Source: Terasakiella brassicae (GTDB lineage: Bacteria > Pseudomonadota > Alphaproteobacteria > Rhodospirillales > Terasakiellaceae). Taken from it: a stretch of 64,000 nt of DNA. Where the stretch lies: assembly GCF_014641495.1 (NCBI RefSeq), contig NZ_BMHV01000006.1, positions 102,579 to 166,578 of the forward strand. The letters are read 5' to 3'. Of the stretch, positions 28,560-37,888 are shown piece after piece (the first letter of the stretch is position 1; the number at the start of each line of letters is the position of its first letter). A program made the position numbers and the translations under genes. The notes below the pieces were generated by a model. It searched no databases. It saw nothing but the letters and a program-made list of their open reading frames with translations, and was not told where the DNA came from.

Positions 28560-29496
28560 TATTCTGGTGACAGGGGCCACAGGCTTTGTCGGGCAGGCTT
28601 TGTGTCAACACCTGTTGAGGCACGGGCATCGGGTTGTTGCGACTTATCGAACGCATAAAACCGATTTGAATTGTGACTGGCTTCAAATCGGCGATATGGA
28701 TGGAAAGACCGATTGGAGTGATAAACTCACCGGGATTGATGTGGTTATCCATCTTGCTGCCCGTGTTCATATGATGCAGGAAGACGCGAGCGATCCCTTG
28801 GCGACATATCGTTCGATCAACCGGGATGGGACCTTGTGTCTGGCAAAAGCGGCACAGGCCCAAGGGGTAACGCGCTTTGTCTTTTTAAGCACCATCAAGG
28901 TGAATGGAGAAAAAACGCAAAAAGGTCAGCCCTTCGGGGCGGTAATTGATCAGCCCCCTGTTGACCCCTATGGTCTGTCAAAATGGGAAGCGGAAGAAGG
29001 TCTGCGCGCTTTGGCACAACAGACAGAACTGGAAGTTTGCATTCTGCGCCCGCCGTTGGTTTATGGCCCCGGTGTCAAAGCCAATTTCCTCAGTTTTTTA
29101 AAATTGGCAAACAAGGCCCTGCCTGTGCCGTTTAAATGTCTGCACAATAAACGCAGCCTTGTGAATGTGGATAATTTGGCGGATGCATTGATGGTATGCA
29201 GCCAACATCCGAACGCGGCCCATAAAACCTATTTGATCAGTGATGGGCATGATTTAAGCGTGGCTGACATGTTTGCCTTGATGGCGCAAAAACTGAAACG
29301 CCCTTGCCGGATGATCCCGGTTCCTGTCTTTGTTCTGAAAATATTGGGAAGAATAACGGGCAAATCAGCCGCGATTGATCGGTTGACGCAAAGTTTGCAA
29401 GTTGATGGACAAACCATCCAAAAAGAATTGCACTGGACCCCGCCTGTTTCGGTGGAAAGCGGTTTTGAAAAGATGGTGAGTTGGTATAAAGGTTGA
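28552..29496 (+). CDS. WbpV-like NAD-dependent sugar epimerase/reductase
   Basis: A 314-residue extended SDR enzyme: TGATGFVGQALCQHL, HLAARVHMM, FLSTIKVNGE, the catalytic YGLSKWEAEEGL, and RPPLVYGPGVKANF. The STIKVNGE and PPVDPYGLSKWEAE combination is typical of the WbpV/'UDP-glucose 4-epimerase family' proteins of O-antigen clusters, which act on UDP-4-keto or UDP-hexose substrates made by WbpM-like enzymes. It overlaps the WecA-like gene, so it is co-translated with it. Exact product unknown. Confidence 0.85.
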   Translation: MSNILVTGATGFVGQALCQHLLRHGHRVVATYRTHKTDLNCDWLQIGDMDGKTDWSDKLTGIDVVIHLAARVHMMQEDASDPLATYRSINRDGTLCLAKAAQAQGVTRFVFLSTIKVNGEKTQKGQPFGAVIDQPPVDPYGLSKWEAEEGLRALAQQTELEVCILRPPLVYGPGVKANFLSFLKLANKALPVPFKCLHNKRSLVNVDNLADALMVCSQHPNAAHKTYLISDGHDLSVADMFALMAQKLKRPCRMIPVPVFVLKILGRITGKSAAIDRLTQSLQVDGQTIQKELHWTPPVSVESGFEKMVSWYKG

Positions 29497-29556
29497 AGTC
29501 AGCCTGAAAACAAGGTACTTGAATTATTCGGTTTTTCTTTAGTCTGCCGGGATGTC

Positions 29557-31458
29557 ATGGCGTTTACTTTTAGCAAAATACCCGGGCGCGGATGGGTTGC
29601 CCTGTTCCATGATCTGTTGATGACGGCAGTGTCGTTTAATGTCGCGCTTTATTTGCGACTGGGTAATGATTTCCATAATTATCTGGAAGTTGTGCGCACG
29701 GGCACGCCCATTCTGGTTATTTTGGCGGCAGCTGTCTTTTATCTGATGGGGCTTTATAAGGGAATTTGGCGTTATGCCTCCATGCGTGATTTGATCGCCA
29801 TTACCAAATCTGCCAGTATTTTGATCCTGATTTTCGCGCTCGTGATGTTTATGACAACGCGATTGGAGGCCCTGCCCCGTTCTGTGCCTGTCATCAACTG
29901 GTTTGTCTTGATGGCTTTGTTGGGAGCGCCGCGTTTTATTTATCGCATGCTGAAAGACCGTCGTTTGGATTTGTCCCATTTGGTCAGCGAAACCCCCAGA
30001 ATTCCAGCACTTCTGATCGGGGCGAGCGATGGGGCGGATTTGTTCCTGCGCGCCATTGAACGCAATCCTAACATCCCTTATCAGCCTGTGGGTCTGGTGG
30101 CAGAAAAAAAATCACGCGCGGGGTTGGACATGTTGGGTGTTCCCGTTTTAGGGACATTGGATGAATTGCCCGATATTATTGCCAGCTTGGCAAAGAAGAA
30201 TAAAAAGCCGCAGCGCCTGATTTTAACGAAGGACGATTGGCCCGGTGAAAAAGTGCGTAAATTGTTGGCTTTGGCGGATGAATTGGGGGTTCCCTTGTCA
30301 CGTTTGCCCAAGATGACCGATTTGCGCAGCGGTCAAGTGGATCAGATTGAGGTCCGCCCCATTGATGTGGAAGATTTATTGGGGCGCCCGCAGAAGGCCT
30401 TGGATAAATCGCTGCCTAAGGATTTGATTTCCGGTAAAAAAGTCTTGGTAACCGGGGCTGGGGGCTCCATCGGGAGTGAACTTGTCCGCCAGATTTGCAG
30501 TTTTGATCCTTGCGAGATTTTGTTGTTGGAGGCCTCGGAATATGCACTGTATACCATCGATATGGAAGTATCGCGCACCTTCCCGGATTTAAAACGCCAG
30601 GCCTTAATTTGTAATATCCGTGATCGTTATCGCCTGAACGATATTTTCGAAACCAATAAACCGGACTTGGTGTTTCATGCAGCGGCCCTAAAGCATGTGC
30701 CCTTGGTGGAAGAAAACCCGGTGGAAGGGATTTTGACCAACGCGATCGGCACCCGCAATGTGGCAGACGCCTGCGTGGCCCACGGTGTTCAGGCAATGGT
30801 GCAGATTTCCACCGATAAGGCGGTGAACCCGACGAATATTATGGGGGCGAGCAAACGCATTGCCGAAAGTTACGCGCAGGCCTTGGATATTAAAAAAGCC
30901 GGATGTCGTTTTACGACCGTTCGATTTGGCAATGTGTTGGGATCAACCGGATCGGTTGTGCCCTTGTTTGAAAAGCAGTTGCGTGCGGGTGGACCGTTGA
31001 CCGTCACGGATAAAGAAATGAACCGTTTCTTTATGACGGTCCGCGAGGCGGTGGAACTGGTTTTACAAGCCGCCGTTTTGGCGCAAAAAGACAATGTGCT
31101 GGATGGGAAAATCTGCGTTCTGGATATGGGGGAACCGGTTAAAATTCTTCATTTGGCGGAACAAATGATTAAATTATCCGGTTTGCAACCTTATCAGGAT
31201 ATCGATATTCAGTTCACGGGTTTGCGCCCCGGTGAAAAACTGTATGAAGAGATTTTCCACGGGGATGAACCGCCAACGCCCTCTACCCAAGAAGGCATTT
31301 TAATTGCCACACCGCGTGTGCTGGATGTGGATATGTTGGCGCAGACGTTGGATCGTATTGAAACCAAATGTCGCAATCGCGATACAATCGCCGCCTTGTA
31401 TGTGGTTAAGGAACTGGTGCCGGAACTGGACCATCCGTTTTTTAAAGAACAGGCTTAA
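29557..31458 (+). CDS. WbpM/PglF-like nucleotide-sugar 4,6-dehydratase
   Basis: A 633-residue membrane-anchored enzyme. Four N-terminal hydrophobic segments (about residues 10-130) are followed by a CoA-binding-like Rossmann region and then the catalytic SDR domain: GAGGSIGSELVRQI near residue 297, AALKHVPLVEENP, STDKAVNPTNIMGASKR in which the usual catalytic Tyr is replaced by Met as in WbpM, and LRPGEKLYEE. It makes UDP-4-keto-6-deoxy-HexNAc for surface glycans. Normal length. A later SDR in the cluster likely reduces or epimerises its product. Confidence 0.92.
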   Translation: MAFTFSKIPGRGWVALFHDLLMTAVSFNVALYLRLGNDFHNYLEVVRTGTPILVILAAAVFYLMGLYKGIWRYASMRDLIAITKSASILILIFALVMFMTTRLEALPRSVPVINWFVLMALLGAPRFIYRMLKDRRLDLSHLVSETPRIPALLIGASDGADLFLRAIERNPNIPYQPVGLVAEKKSRAGLDMLGVPVLGTLDELPDIIASLAKKNKKPQRLILTKDDWPGEKVRKLLALADELGVPLSRLPKMTDLRSGQVDQIEVRPIDVEDLLGRPQKALDKSLPKDLISGKKVLVTGAGGSIGSELVRQICSFDPCEILLLEASEYALYTIDMEVSRTFPDLKRQALICNIRDRYRLNDIFETNKPDLVFHAAALKHVPLVEENPVEGILTNAIGTRNVADACVAHGVQAMVQISTDKAVNPTNIMGASKRIAESYAQALDIKKAGCRFTTVRFGNVLGSTGSVVPLFEKQLRAGGPLTVTDKEMNRFFMTVREAVELVLQAAVLAQKDNVLDGKICVLDMGEPVKILHLAEQMIKLSGLQPYQDIDIQFTGLRPGEKLYEEIFHGDEPPTPSTQEGILIATPRVLDVDMLAQTLDRIETKCRNRDTIAALYVVKELVPELDHPFFKEQA

Positions 31459-31488
31459 AGGCGTTTTTCTTTTATCTGCTTTGTTGGT

Positions 31489-33135
31489 TTACAGTTTGCT
31501 GAGACGCCATTTGACGCAAACACCTTCGCCGCGCAACGGGCCTTGCATGACAATCTGATCGGTATGTCGCACATAACCGGGACGTGCAACATAGATGCTT
31601 TCGCGAATATCCAGCTTGCCACCCTGTACCCGCAAATGCCAACCTGCCCCGCTGTGGGTTTTTAAAAGAACGGCCTGCCCGTCTTGAACCAACGAGGCAT
31701 GCACATCGGGATGCAAATGCAAACTGATGGCATAGGTTGACCCACCCATGCCGATTAATTTGTCTTCAACACGCAGATCGGTGCCGGTTTTATTCATATA
31801 GACACTACGCTGATGGATCAGGCCGAAACTGGCTTGATAGGCATTGTGTCGGGCCTCGATCAGGACTTGCCCGTTATCTTCAAACCGTTGTGCCGATATG
31901 TCCACCTGATAGGGTTTGATGCCGCCGCCATGCAAGACGCTGAAACAGTTTTTATCATCAACAGTTAAACAGTTATGTGCGGCAGTGGCAGACAAGGCAT
32001 CATGCCAGCTGGGATCCCCGCCAACGGCGCAGCCGCAATTGACCAGCAGTCGTTCATTATCAGAACTGACTTCTAAACTGAGCGGGGCGGCATGTCCGAA
32101 GGGATGGCGTTCAATATCGGGTGGTCCGGCCACGTCCATTAACAGGACGGTGCGTCCGGCCTCAATACGTTGATAACCGCTGTGACGGGCATCGCTAAGC
32201 GGTTGTCCGATATTACCGGTGCGATCTAATAGTTGATCAATTGCGTCACGCTGGCCTTCTTGGGAGCCATGAAACAGACCAAATCCACCGTCTGTATGGC
32301 GCAGCGTTCGGATCATGGGGGCCATTCGATCAATATTCAGACGGAAACTGGTCGGGCATTCCTTGTGCAGTTCATTAAAAATATCCATGAGTTCAAGAGT
32401 CATCTGCAAGACATCGTACAGCGTTTCAGCCGAGCGTGAAATATGACCGCCATCGGCAAGAATTTGACGATCGAGTTCTTGCGTCATGCGTTCCAGAACA
32501 CGCGGTGTCTTTTTCTCAAACCCTTTGATAAACAAACAGATGTAAAGTTGACCACGCAAGGCCCGTAATAACGTATAACCCGTTAAATCGTGAAAACGGG
32601 CACGCGACAGGTGCGAGGCTTGTAAAGACAGACTGCTTTTGAAATCACGGACAAAATCATCATCGGCACGGGCACAAATTTTGTCAAGATTGGCCATCCA
32701 GTTGATCAGACGCTCGCCCATGACATCGGCGCGCCATGCAAGGGGGCTCCAGACACCGTGAAGGTCCAGCCAGCTTTGGATATATTGGCGGGCCGTCATG
32801 ATGGCATCTGCGTCATCACTTTGGGCGAGATCGTTGAGCCATGAAAAACCATGAACCCAGCTTTGCCAAGCAAGATCATCCTGTGCGGTTGTCCAGGGAT
32901 GGTCACCGCTTTTATAGGTGCGTCCGGCAAAAGGGAACTTTCCGTCCTTCAGCAATGCGACATTTTCCGGGTGGCTCACCTTCAGGTTATCAGGCAAGGC
33001 GATAACGTCCAACTGTGGATTTTTGCGCAGGGTAACCAGATAGAGCGGCGAGCGATAAAGCAAGGCGCGCACTTTGTTCAACCCTTTTTGCCATAAGGGT
33101 TGTTCATGGATATTTTCTTTATGTTTCAATGACAT
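31489..33135 (-). CDS. Heparinase II/III family protein
   Basis: A 548-residue protein with a helical (alpha/alpha toroid) half, e.g. WRADVMGERLINWMANL near residue 125 and SLSLQASHLSRARFHDLTGYTLLRAL near 165. A beta-sheet half follows with SGYQRIEAGRTVLLMDVAGPP and HDALSATAAHNCLTVDD, the heparinase II/III core. Such proteins cleave uronic-acid-containing polysaccharides; many alphaproteobacterial members next to purH/rsmB remain uncharacterised. No signal peptide is obvious. ATG 33135 is preferred over 43 further upstream codons that look non-coding. Here it is displaced from purH and lies between glycan and cysDN genes. Confidence 0.85.
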   Translation of the reverse strand: MSLKHKENIHEQPLWQKGLNKVRALLYRSPLYLVTLRKNPQLDVIALPDNLKVSHPENVALLKDGKFPFAGRTYKSGDHPWTTAQDDLAWQSWVHGFSWLNDLAQSDDADAIMTARQYIQSWLDLHGVWSPLAWRADVMGERLINWMANLDKICARADDDFVRDFKSSLSLQASHLSRARFHDLTGYTLLRALRGQLYICLFIKGFEKKTPRVLERMTQELDRQILADGGHISRSAETLYDVLQMTLELMDIFNELHKECPTSFRLNIDRMAPMIRTLRHTDGGFGLFHGSQEGQRDAIDQLLDRTGNIGQPLSDARHSGYQRIEAGRTVLLMDVAGPPDIERHPFGHAAPLSLEVSSDNERLLVNCGCAVGGDPSWHDALSATAAHNCLTVDDKNCFSVLHGGGIKPYQVDISAQRFEDNGQVLIEARHNAYQASFGLIHQRSVYMNKTGTDLRVEDKLIGMGGSTYAISLHLHPDVHASLVQDGQAVLLKTHSGAGWHLRVQGGKLDIRESIYVARPGYVRHTDQIVMQGPLRGEGVCVKWRLSKL

Positions 33136-33223
33136 AAAACCATCTCGGGCAAAAGAATGTGCGATGCAACAGAAATCACATTTATTACCTATCAGGTTCA
33201 TCGAAAAGGCACAAGATGTGCGC

Positions 33224-33261
33224 AAAAAAAAGCGATCCGTCTTTTGAAAAAAACGGATCGC
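33224..33261 (-). terminator. Intrinsic terminator of cysD-cysNC
   Basis: The 9-bp perfect stem GCGATCCGT / ACGGATCGC is followed, in minus-strand sense, by a run of eight T. It lies 27 bases past the cysNC stop. Confidence 0.85.
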
Positions 33262-33287
33262 CAAGAAGGGGGATGTTGTACAAAAAA

Positions 33288-35207
33288 TTAGATTTCCGGG
33301 AACCAGACGTCCAAAATGCCCAATTCTTCCAGCTTTTGAACGACAACTTCTGCCGCTTCTTCCGCATTCAGTTTGGACCCATCAAGATGAATATCGGGGT
33401 CTTCCGGCGCTTCGTAAGGTGATGAAATACCTGTAAAGTTGGGCAAATCACCAGCGCGCGCCTTGGCATAAAGGCCTTTGACATCGCGTTCTTCGCAAAT
33501 CTCCAGTGGTGTATCAACGAAAATCTCGATGAACTCACCTTCTTCCAACAAATCCCGCGCCATTTTGCGCTCTGATCGGAATGGCGAGATAAAGGAAGTC
33601 AGGGTTATGAGACCTGCATCGACAAACAATTTGGCCGTTTCACCGATACGACGGATATTTTCCACCCGGTCGGCATCACTGAACCCAAGGTCTTTGTTCA
33701 AACCGTGGCGGATGTTGTCGCCATCCAGTGCATAGGTATGTTTATGCAGGGAATGCAGTTTCTTTTCCACAAGGTTGGCAATGGTGGATTTGCCCGAACC
33801 GGACAGACCTGTAAACCACAAGACACAGGAACGTTGACCTTTACGTTCAGCACGTTCTTTTTTGCTGATATCAAGGGCTTGCCAATGCACATTGCTGGCC
33901 CGGCGCAGGGCATGGTCGATCATGCCGACACCGACAGTGGCGTTGGTATAACGATCAATCAAGATGAAACGACCTGTTCCCCGGCTATCCACATAGCTGT
34001 CAAAGGCTACGTTACGGTCAAGGGCAACATTACAAATACCGACTTCGTTAAGCTCCAATGTTTTGGCGGCGGCTTCTTCCAAGGTATTGACGTTGACCTT
34101 GTGTTTCAGCTCGCTGATTTGCGCACCTGCCGTTTGAGTACCGAATTTAATCAGATAAGATCGACCGGGCAAAAGGGCATCGTCATGCATCCAGATGATC
34201 TTGGCTTCGAATTGATCGGCATAATCGGGACGGGATTTGACATCGACCAGCATGTCACCACGCGAAATATCAATCTCGTCTTTCAAGGTGATGGTGACGG
34301 CTTGTCCGGCAATGGCTTCTTCCAAATCCCCATCCAGTGTGACGATACGATCAACGATGGAGGTTTGACCAGACGCCGGGATGGCAATTTCATCACCCGG
34401 CTTGACGCTGCCGGCTTCAATCGTTCCGCTAAACCCACGGAAATCGAGGTTGGGACGGTTGACCCATTGAACCGGCAGGCGAAACGGTTTTTCTTTCAGG
34501 TCGGACGCCACCTGAACGGTTTCCAGATAATGCATCAGGGTCGGGCCGTCATACCAGTCGGTTTGCGGGCTTCGATCAATGATGTTATCGCCGTTTAATG
34601 CGGAAATGGGAATGCAGGCAATGTCTTCAAAGCCTAAATCCTTGGCAAATTCACGATAAGCTTCTTCGATATTGCGGAATGTATCTTCGGCATAATCCAC
34701 AAGGTCCATCTTGTTGACAGCCACGACGATTTTACGAATACCGACGAGGGAGACAATATAGCTGTGACGTTTGGTTTGCGTCAAAATCCCTTTGCGACCA
34801 TCGACAAGGATAACAGCCACATCGGCGTTAGACGCGCCTGTTGCCATATTACGGGTATATTGTTCATGGCCCGGCGTGTCGGCAACGATGAATTTGCGTT
34901 TGTCGGTCGAGAAAAAGCGATAAGCCACATCAATGGTGATGCCCTGTTCGCGTTCGGCCTGTAGACCGTCCAGTAACAAGGCATAATCAATTTCTCCGCC
35001 TTGGGTGCCGACTTTTTTGGAATCGGCTTCAAGGGCAGCAAGCTGGTCTTCAAAAATCAGTTTGGAATCCCAAAGCAAACGTCCGATCAAGGTGCTTTTG
35101 CCGTCATCAACAGAACCGCAAGTGATGAAGCGCAACAGGCTTTTATTTTCCTGTGCGTTCAGATAAGCCAGAATGTCGTCGGCGATAAGGTCGGATTGGT
35201 GAGCCAT
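33288..35207 (-). CDS. cysNC: Bifunctional sulfate adenylyltransferase subunit 1 / adenylylsulfate kinase
   Basis: A 639-residue fusion. Residues 1-430 are the CysN GTPase ([36 protein letters not shown]), which drives APS formation with CysD. Residues 450-639 are APS kinase ([33 protein letters not shown]), which makes PAPS. This NodQ-like fusion lets the pair deliver PAPS for sulfation or for sulfate reduction. No PAPS reductase or sulfotransferase is in the window. The cysNC start overlaps the cysD stop (TAATG). Confidence 0.95.
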   Translation of the reverse strand: MAHQSDLIADDILAYLNAQENKSLLRFITCGSVDDGKSTLIGRLLWDSKLIFEDQLAALEADSKKVGTQGGEIDYALLLDGLQAEREQGITIDVAYRFFSTDKRKFIVADTPGHEQYTRNMATGASNADVAVILVDGRKGILTQTKRHSYIVSLVGIRKIVVAVNKMDLVDYAEDTFRNIEEAYREFAKDLGFEDIACIPISALNGDNIIDRSPQTDWYDGPTLMHYLETVQVASDLKEKPFRLPVQWVNRPNLDFRGFSGTIEAGSVKPGDEIAIPASGQTSIVDRIVTLDGDLEEAIAGQAVTITLKDEIDISRGDMLVDVKSRPDYADQFEAKIIWMHDDALLPGRSYLIKFGTQTAGAQISELKHKVNVNTLEEAAAKTLELNEVGICNVALDRNVAFDSYVDSRGTGRFILIDRYTNATVGVGMIDHALRRASNVHWQALDISKKERAERKGQRSCVLWFTGLSGSGKSTIANLVEKKLHSLHKHTYALDGDNIRHGLNKDLGFSDADRVENIRRIGETAKLFVDAGLITLTSFISPFRSERKMARDLLEEGEFIEIFVDTPLEICEERDVKGLYAKARAGDLPNFTGISSPYEAPEDPDIHLDGSKLNAEEAAEVVVQKLEELGILDVWFPEI

Positions 35208-36115
35208 TAGAAGTAGCCCTCTTGTTTTTTCTTTTCCATTGAACCGGCTTGATCATGGTCGATCAAACGGCCCTGACGTTCAGATGTGCGGGTCAGCAAC
35301 ATTTCCTGAATGATTTCCGGCAAAGTTGCGGCTTCGGATTCCACCGCACCGGTTAAGGGATAGCATCCCAATGTGCGGAAACGCACGGATTTCATCATCG
35401 GTGTTTCGCCGTCTTTTAAAGGCAGACGATCATCATCGACCATAATCAACATACCGTCACGTTCGACAACCGGGCGTTCTTTTGCGTAATAAAGTGGCAC
35501 GATGGGGATATTTTCTTTGTAGATATATTGCCAGATATCCAGTTCCGTCCAGTTGGACAGCGGAAAAGCACGAATGCTTTCGCCCGGTTTAACGCGGGCG
35601 TTGTAAACATTCCACAGTTCGGGACGCTGGTTTTTGGGATCCCAGCGATGATTTTCTGAACGGAAGGAAAAAACACGTTCTTTTGCGCGGGATTTTTCTT
35701 CATCCCGGCGCGCCCCACCGAAGGCCGCATCGAATTTATACTTATTCAAGGCCTGTTTCAGCGCATCTGTTTTCATCACGTCAGTATGCATGGCTGAACC
35801 GTGGCTGAACGGACCAATGCCTTGCTTGACACCGTCTTCGTTAATATGGATCAACAGATCAAAGCCGTATTCTTGTGCAATGCGGTCGCGGAACTCCATC
35901 ATTTCCTTGAATTTCCATGTGGTATCCACATGCATCAGGGGAAAGGGCGGTTTGGACGGGTAAAAGGCTTTGCGTGCCAGATGCAGCATAACGGCTGAAT
36001 CTTTGCCGATGGAATAAAGCATCACCGGGTTTTCAAATTCAGCGGCGACTTCACGGATGATGTGAATGCTTTCGGCTTCAAGCTGCTTGAGGTGGGTTAA
36101 GTCTGTGGTATCCAT
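35207..36115 (-). CDS. cysD: Sulfate adenylyltransferase subunit 2
   Basis: A 302-residue PP-loop ATP pyrophosphatase-type enzyme that adenylates sulfate together with CysN. It has [18 protein letters not shown] near residue 35 (the PP-loop), [16 protein letters not shown] near 120, and [12 protein letters not shown]. Normal length. The start MDTTDLTHL at 36115 gives the family N-terminus; the frame is open 22 codons upstream without support. It is the first gene of a two-gene operon with cysNC, behind a good sigma-70-like promoter at 36153-36181. Confidence 0.95.
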   Translation of the reverse strand: MDTTDLTHLKQLEAESIHIIREVAAEFENPVMLYSIGKDSAVMLHLARKAFYPSKPPFPLMHVDTTWKFKEMMEFRDRIAQEYGFDLLIHINEDGVKQGIGPFSHGSAMHTDVMKTDALKQALNKYKFDAAFGGARRDEEKSRAKERVFSFRSENHRWDPKNQRPELWNVYNARVKPGESIRAFPLSNWTELDIWQYIYKENIPIVPLYYAKERPVVERDGMLIMVDDDRLPLKDGETPMMKSVRFRTLGCYPLTGAVESEAATLPEIIQEMLLTRTSERQGRLIDHDQAGSMEKKKQEGYF

Positions 36116-36152
36116 CTTATATCCTATCTTTGGACACATGTCATTTGACAGC

Positions 36153-36181
36153 AACCTAGTGTGTTCAGGGATCAGAGTCAA
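36153..36181 (-). promoter_or_regulatory. Sigma-70-type promoter of cysD-cysNC
   Basis: On the minus strand TTGACT and TAGGTT are separated by exactly 17 bases, and end 38 bases before the cysD start. The -35 box matches 5 of 6 and the -10 box 3 of 6 consensus positions. No regulator site was recognised. Confidence 0.55.
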
Positions 36182-36250
36182 AGATAAAATACATAATTTG
36201 TGTAAAATAAATTATATATACACAAATAAAATGTTTAATAAGACATATAA

Positions 36251-36284
36251 GAAACCGCTAAACCTTTTCAGTTATAGCGGTTTC
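36251..36284. terminator. Stem-loop terminator between amt and cysD
   Basis: 10-bp stem GAAACCGCTA / TAGCGGTTTC, 14-base loop. It lies 20 bases past the amt stop in the minus direction. T-rich sequence on both sides is modest (TTATATG on the minus strand). Confidence 0.65.
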
Positions 36285-36303
36285 TTTGAATTTTAGGTAG
36301 CTT

Positions 36304-37536
36304 TTATCGTCCGGATTGGGTCAGGTCTTCTTCCGGGTAGGCACCGATTTGGTGGATGGAAAGGTCTGCACCGCGAAACTCTTCTTCCTGTTCCAGGCGA
36401 ATACCAACGGTTTTTGCCAGCACACCATAAACGACAAATCCGGCAATTGCAGCAAAGGCAACCCCGATGAGGGAGCCAACCAATTGCGCCATAAAGGTAA
36501 CGCCGCCCATGCCGCCCAAGGCTTCCAGACCGAAAATGCCACAGGCAATACCGCCCATCAGGCCGCACATACCGTGTAAGGGCCAGACACCGAGAACGTC
36601 ATCAATTTTCCATTTGTTTTGGCATTGCTCAAACCCCCAAACAAACAAAGCCCCTGCAATGCCCCCTGTTGCCAAGGCTCCGACAGGGTGCATGACGTCA
36701 GACCCTGCGCAAACCGCAACCAGACCAGCCAACGCCCCGTTGTGAATGAAGCCGGGGTCATTACGACCAACGATCAAGGCCGTGAGAATGCCGCCGATCA
36801 TTGCCATCAGCGAATTAACGGCCACCAGACCAGTTACACCATCAAGGCTTTGCGCCGACATAACGTTAAAGCCAAACCAACCGACACATAAAATCCATGA
36901 ACCGAGCGCAAGAAAGGGAATGTTGCTGGGTGGAATACCGATGACGGAACCATCTTTTTTATAACGGCCCATGCGTGCACCCAGCATGACAACGGCGCCA
37001 AGCGCAATCCAGCCACCAACGGCATGCACGACGATGGAACCGGCGAAATCATGGAAAGCCGCACCGAAGGAATTTTCAATCCAGCCTTGCAGGCCGAAAT
37101 TACCATTCCAGACAATCCCTTCGAAAAAGGGATAAACAAGGCCGGTTAAAATGGCTGTGGCCATTAATTGCGGGAAAAATTTGGCACGTTCGGCAATGCC
37201 ACCGGAAATAATGGCAGGAATGGCGGCGGCAAATGTCAAAAGGAAGAAAAATTTAACCAGATCAAAGCCGCTTTTGGCGAATAAATCGCCCGTTGCCCCT
37301 GAAATAACGCTGGCAGGCGCCAAAAAGCTGACGCCGTAAGCGACCATATAACCGACGAAAAAATAAGCAACGGTTGAGACGGCAAAATCAACGATAATTT
37401 TGACCAGCGCATTGACCTGATTTTTACGACGAACTGTACCAACTTCTAAAAATGCAAAGCCCGCGTGCATGGCAAGGACCATAATCGCCCCCATAAGCAC
37501 GAAGAAAACATCTGCACCAATTTTTACGGTTTCCAT
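36304..37536 (-). CDS. amt: Ammonium transporter (second copy)
   Basis: A 410-residue Amt/MEP/Rh channel with eleven hydrophobic segments: MVLAMHAGFAFLEVG near the start, GFAxSxVVH-type DFAGSIVVHAVGGW near residue 165, GWFGFNVMSAQ, and HGMCGLMGGIACGIFG holding a pore histidine. It lacks the obvious signal sequence seen in the neighbouring paralogue. It lies 352 bases downstream of the first amtB and has its own sigma-54-like promoter, so it is probably induced by nitrogen limitation independently of glnK. Confidence 0.93.
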   Translation of the reverse strand: METVKIGADVFFVLMGAIMVLAMHAGFAFLEVGTVRRKNQVNALVKIIVDFAVSTVAYFFVGYMVAYGVSFLAPASVISGATGDLFAKSGFDLVKFFFLLTFAAAIPAIISGGIAERAKFFPQLMATAILTGLVYPFFEGIVWNGNFGLQGWIENSFGAAFHDFAGSIVVHAVGGWIALGAVVMLGARMGRYKKDGSVIGIPPSNIPFLALGSWILCVGWFGFNVMSAQSLDGVTGLVAVNSLMAMIGGILTALIVGRNDPGFIHNGALAGLVAVCAGSDVMHPVGALATGGIAGALFVWGFEQCQNKWKIDDVLGVWPLHGMCGLMGGIACGIFGLEALGGMGGVTFMAQLVGSLIGVAFAAIAGFVVYGVLAKTVGIRLEQEEEFRGADLSIHQIGAYPEEDLTQSGR

Positions 37537-37621
37537 AATTTCTCTACCTTAGTTTTGCCCAATGATCCCTGTCGTCCCAAATCGCAAGGGATCTTCTGAA
37601 AATGAAGATTGCGCCCTTTTA

Positions 37622-37638
37622 ATCAAGAATTGTGCCAG
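37622..37638 (-). promoter_or_regulatory. Sigma-54-like promoter of the second amt gene
   Basis: Minus-strand CTGGCACAATTCTTGAT matches the -24/-12 form YTGGCAC-N5-TTGCW except for GA in place of GC at -12. The expected start point leaves a leader of about 75 bases. A copy of TTGCACAAT lies 80 bases upstream, where an NtrC-type activator would bind. Confidence 0.6.
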
Positions 37639-37717
37639 ACGAGGTGTTTTTCGTGTGCGCGCCATATTTTCTGCCGATTCTTATGGGTATTTGTCTAAAA
37701 AATATGCAGGGGAAAAT

Positions 37718-37771
37718 TTGCACAATTGCTAATCATATGGGCAATTACCTGTCTATTTTTTAATCATTATG
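37718..37771 (-). promoter_or_regulatory. Upstream motifs shared with the glnK promoter
   Basis: TTGCACAAT at 37718-37726 and TAATCATTATG at 37761-37771 recur in near-identical form upstream of glnK (39720 and 39745). GCAC is the conserved half of NtrC sites, so these are candidate enhancer elements. Confidence 0.45.
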
Positions 37772-37810
37772 CAGCGTGCACATTTTTTAATCTGAGGGGA
37801 GTATATGGAT

Positions 37811-37848
37811 AAAAGAAAGTCCCGTTACTCAATGAAGAGTAACGGGAC
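37811..37848 (-). terminator. Intrinsic terminator of glnK-amtB
   Basis: A perfect 12-bp stem GTCCCGTTACTC / GAGTAACGGGAC with a 6-base loop is followed on the minus strand by TTTCTTTTATCC. It lies 40 bases past the amtB stop. Confidence 0.85.
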
Positions 37849-37888
37849 GACCTTTGGGAAGGTAGAGATGATTGTAATCGAGGGCCGA

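Larger units (their letters stand above)
37537..37888. other. Intergenic region between the two ammonium transporter genes
   Basis: No coding frame is credible. From left to right it holds the amt leader, a sigma-54-like promoter (37622-37638), the motif TTGCACAAT (37718-37726), TAATCATTATG (37761-37771), and the amtB terminator (37811-37848). Confidence 0.6.

Noticed and set aside
30800..30900. Missing catalytic Tyr in the WbpM-like dehydratase as inactivation
   Set aside because: The Met in STDKAVNPTNIMGASKR is the normal state of the large WbpM/PglF/FlaA1-type group.
33705..34598. A 297-codon frame opposite cysNC
   Set aside because: It is fully antisense to a highly conserved CysN/CysC sequence, has no recognisable domain, and its open length follows from codon bias of the real gene.
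37741..37800. A second sigma-54-like site around GTGCAC upstream of amt
   Set aside because: GTGCAC and the following TGCA are too close together for -24/-12 spacing; the site at 37622-37638 fits better.
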